A stretch of DNA of 64,000 nucleotides, taken from assembly GCF_003391395.1 (NCBI RefSeq), contig NZ_CP024190.1, positions 1,426,001 through 1,490,000 on the forward strand, written 5' to 3'. The notes below the pieces were generated by a model. The model was not told the origin of the DNA. It did not search any database and saw only the letters and a program-made list of their open reading frames with translations. Within the stretch, counting starts at the first letter, position 1. Each line of letters opens with the position of its first letter. Position numbers and translations under genes: made by a program. This document shows positions 62,411 to 64,000 of the stretch, one piece after another. This DNA comes from Mycobacterium marinum (GTDB lineage: Bacteria; Actinomycetota; Actinomycetes; Mycobacteriales; Mycobacteriaceae).

Positions 62411-63396
62411 ACCGTCACGCCTGCAAGCTCGAGACCGGCCCGCACCATCTGTGCCGTCGCTTCCGGGTCACTCATCAGCAGCGGTATCGATCGCACCGTG
62501 ACTGAGTCGATTTCGGCCTGATCGCCCTCGGCGACCAGCCAGTAGTCGAGTACACCGGTGGCGGCGCGGGCGCCGTAGTGCCGGCCGACCGCCTCCGCGG
62601 TGGTGTCCACACCGATCACCGAAAGGCAGGCATCGGCCATGCCGCGCACCGGCTTTCCGGCGATGATGGGGGAGTAGCCGATGATCGGGGCGCGGGTGGC
62701 CCGCAGCGCGGCGCGGATGCCGGGAACCGCAAGGATGGCCCCGATGCTGACCACCGGGTTCGACGGCGCCAGCATGACGACATCTGCGTCGGCAATCGCT
62801 GCCGCGACTTCTGTTGTGGCGCTAGCTGTTTCGGTGCCGATGAAGGCAAAGCTGTGCGTTGGCAGTTCAGCGCGATAGCGCACCCACCATTCCTGGAAAT
62901 GGATCGCGCGCTGCGCCTGGTCGGCCGGATCGGTGACCACAACGTGTGTCTCGCAACGATCGTTGCTCACCGGTAGCAACGTCGCGCCCGGTTGCCAGCG
63001 ATCGCACAGTGCCGTGGTGATCTGTGCCAGCGGGTAGCCGGCCCGCAGCATCTGGGTGCGCACCAAATGGGTTGCCAGGTCTCGATCACCCAGCTGGAAC
63101 CAGTCGGGCTGGACGCCGTAACGTGCGAGTTCCTCTTTGGCATGCCAGGTTTCGTCTCGATGGCCCCAGCCGCGCTGGGGGTCCACGCCGCCGCCGAGGG
63201 TGTACATGCAGGTGTCCAGGTCTGGGCAGATGCGCAGCCCGTGGATCCAGGCGTCATCGCCGATGTTGACCACTGCGGTCAGTTCGTGGCGCGCGTTGTC
63301 GTCGGGTGTGGCAAACTGGCCCAGGCCGAGCAGACGCTGCGCCCCGAGTAGGAAGCGGGCGCCGCCCACTCCGCCGACGAGAACGGTGAGCTTCAC
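62407..63396 (-). CDS. fbiA: Phosphoenolpyruvyl/lactyl transferase FbiA of F420 synthesis
   Basis: A 329-residue CofD-family transferase that joins the activated phosphoenolpyruvyl group to the deazaflavin Fo, making dehydro-F420-0. It has an N-terminal V-G-G-V-G-G-A-R-F, N-I-G-D-D-A and A-P-S-N-P-V-V-S-I-G. GTG 63396 fits the M. tuberculosis protein (Rv3261); the frame open to 63447 is extension. It is coupled to fbiB. Confidence 0.94.
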   Translation of the reverse strand: MKLTVLVGGVGGARFLLGAQRLLGLGQFATPDDNARHELTAVVNIGDDAWIHGLRICPDLDTCMYTLGGGVDPQRGWGHRDETWHAKEELARYGVQPDWFQLGDRDLATHLVRTQMLRAGYPLAQITTALCDRWQPGATLLPVSNDRCETHVVVTDPADQAQRAIHFQEWWVRYRAELPTHSFAFIGTETASATTEVAAAIADADVVMLAPSNPVVSIGAILAVPGIRAALRATRAPIIGYSPIIAGKPVRGMADACLSVIGVDTTAEAVGRHYGARAATGVLDYWLVAEGDQAEIDSVTVRSIPLLMSDPEATAQMVRAGLELAGVTV

Positions 63397-63788
63397 AACG
63401 CAGGACAGTACCTGTTGGCTAAGGCAGGGTCGGGCGGGGTCAGGCACGCGGGGTTAGTCGGGCGGGTAGTCTGTCGCCGCACATCGTGACCGACCCGTGA
63501 CCGAGCCAGGAAGGACTTTCGGCAAGTACTGTGACGAGTTCCATTCGACACGCCGGGACCGCAACTGAAACAGAAACGCCGAATTTTCATCACGAGATGA
63601 TATGGAAATGCGCCGTAGTGCTTGACCAGGCTGCCCAACCCGTGTCTAATCACATCAGTGTCATTTCCCGGTTGGCCGGCCGGTTTCGGTGTCGCAGACC
63701 GAGATTCGATCACTAGTTCGAATTGGGTTGGCTGTACATCAAAACAGTGGGAAACCATTCATTATCTATTAGGTGAGGAGGCGGAGGC
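63397..63788. promoter_or_regulatory. Divergent promoter region of fbiA and whiB2
   Basis: A 392-base gap without a convincing gene. It contains TCATC-acga-GATGA (63588-63601), a short inverted repeat in an A/T-rich patch, and TATCTATTAGG just before the whiB2 ribosome site, which may hold a -10 element. No long ORF has coding character. Confidence 0.4.
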
Positions 63789-64000
63789 ATGCCCTATGAG
63801 CACCTTCGGGGCGTAATGGGAGGCACACCGCACACCACGGCCGGTTCGGTGACGGTGTCGCCGATGGAAATTGCCCGGCCGCATTTGAGTTTGGTTCCCG
63901 ATGCGTCTGCCGCATTCGAGCCTGAACCGCTGCCGGAGCCGGTAGACCCGCCCGCCGACCAGTGGCAGGACCGCGCCCTTTGCGCGCAAACCGATCCCGA
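63789..64000 (+). CDS. whiB2: WhiB2 Fe-S transcription factor, N-terminal part
   Basis: The first 70 codons of WhiB2 (M. tuberculosis Rv3260c, WhmD of M. smegmatis), a septation-related iron-sulfur regulator. The visible part ends D-Q-W-Q-D-R-A-L-C-A-Q-T-D-P, carrying the first cluster Cys; the other three lie beyond the window. ATG 63789 has a strong GAGGAGGCGGAGG. This gives about 55 residues before the conserved core, longer than the 89-residue form I recall for M. tuberculosis; internal ATGs at 63816 or 63864 are alternatives. Confidence 0.9.
   Translation, partial: MPYEHLRGVMGGTPHTTAGSVTVSPMEIARPHLSLVPDASAAFEPEPLPEPVDPPADQWQDRALCAQTDP

Overview
The window is a high-GC mycobacterial chromosome segment. 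Nearly every conserved gene matches, in inverted orientation, the Mycobacterium tuberculosis H37Rv block from about Rv3300c to Rv3260c (atsB, lpqC, nei, lhr, pcd, lrpA, lat, usfY, rsbW, sigF, accA3, sseA, maf, accE5, accD5, birA, purK, purE, fadE25, the SulP-carbonic anhydrase gene, ctpC, lcp1, rmlD, wbbL, manB, mamA, fbiB, fbiA, whiB2). That order is recalled from memory, not searched. A PPE gene and a PstS3-like lipoprotein suggest a slow-growing non-tuberculous mycobacterium; I cannot fix the species.

Layout. 1-8.0 kb: tail of a CorA-like transporter, an RNA pseudouridine synthase and atsB, then an accessory insert (DUF732 secreted protein, PstS3-like lipoprotein, PPE protein) separating atsB from lpqC. 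8.0-13.4 kb: nei2 and lhr, a DNA-repair pair. 13.4-18.9 kb: a lysine catabolism locus (lat, pcd, a DUF1338 2-oxoadipate-decarboxylase-like gene, lrpA, a TetR regulator). 18.9-21.5 kb: the sigma-F cluster (membrane protein, usfY, rsbW, sigF) with two sequence matches to SigF promoters.

21.6-32.3 kb is the outstanding part. A TetR regulator and a single 3157-residue non-ribosomal peptide synthetase sit between sigF and accA3, which I recall as neighbours in M. tuberculosis. The synthetase has a cis acyl-CoA dehydrogenase domain at its N-terminus, two adenylation domains (codes resembling Gln and matching Thr), a condensation domain followed by a second, degenerate one, and a terminal condensation-carrier pair with no thioesterase. 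A perfect 14-bp inverted repeat and a short coupled reading frame lie just upstream.

32.3-46.2 kb: biotin-dependent carboxylase genes (accA3, accE5, accD5, birA) with sufE-like, sseA and maf; PH-domain and GtrA-like membrane proteins; purK-purE; fadE25; a decayed sensor kinase/response regulator; and the SulP-carbonic anhydrase fusion. 46.5-54.5 kb: a CoA-transferase, a divergent TetR/CocE-hydrolase insert with an overlapping operator-like dyad, and the ctpC-pacL1 metal-export operon. 54.5-64 kb: cell-wall genes (lcp1, rmlD, wbbL, manB), the minus-strand run fbiA-fbiB-mamA-Nudix (F420 synthesis plus DNA methylation), and the start of whiB2.

No tRNA, rRNA, CRISPR array or intact insertion sequence was seen.
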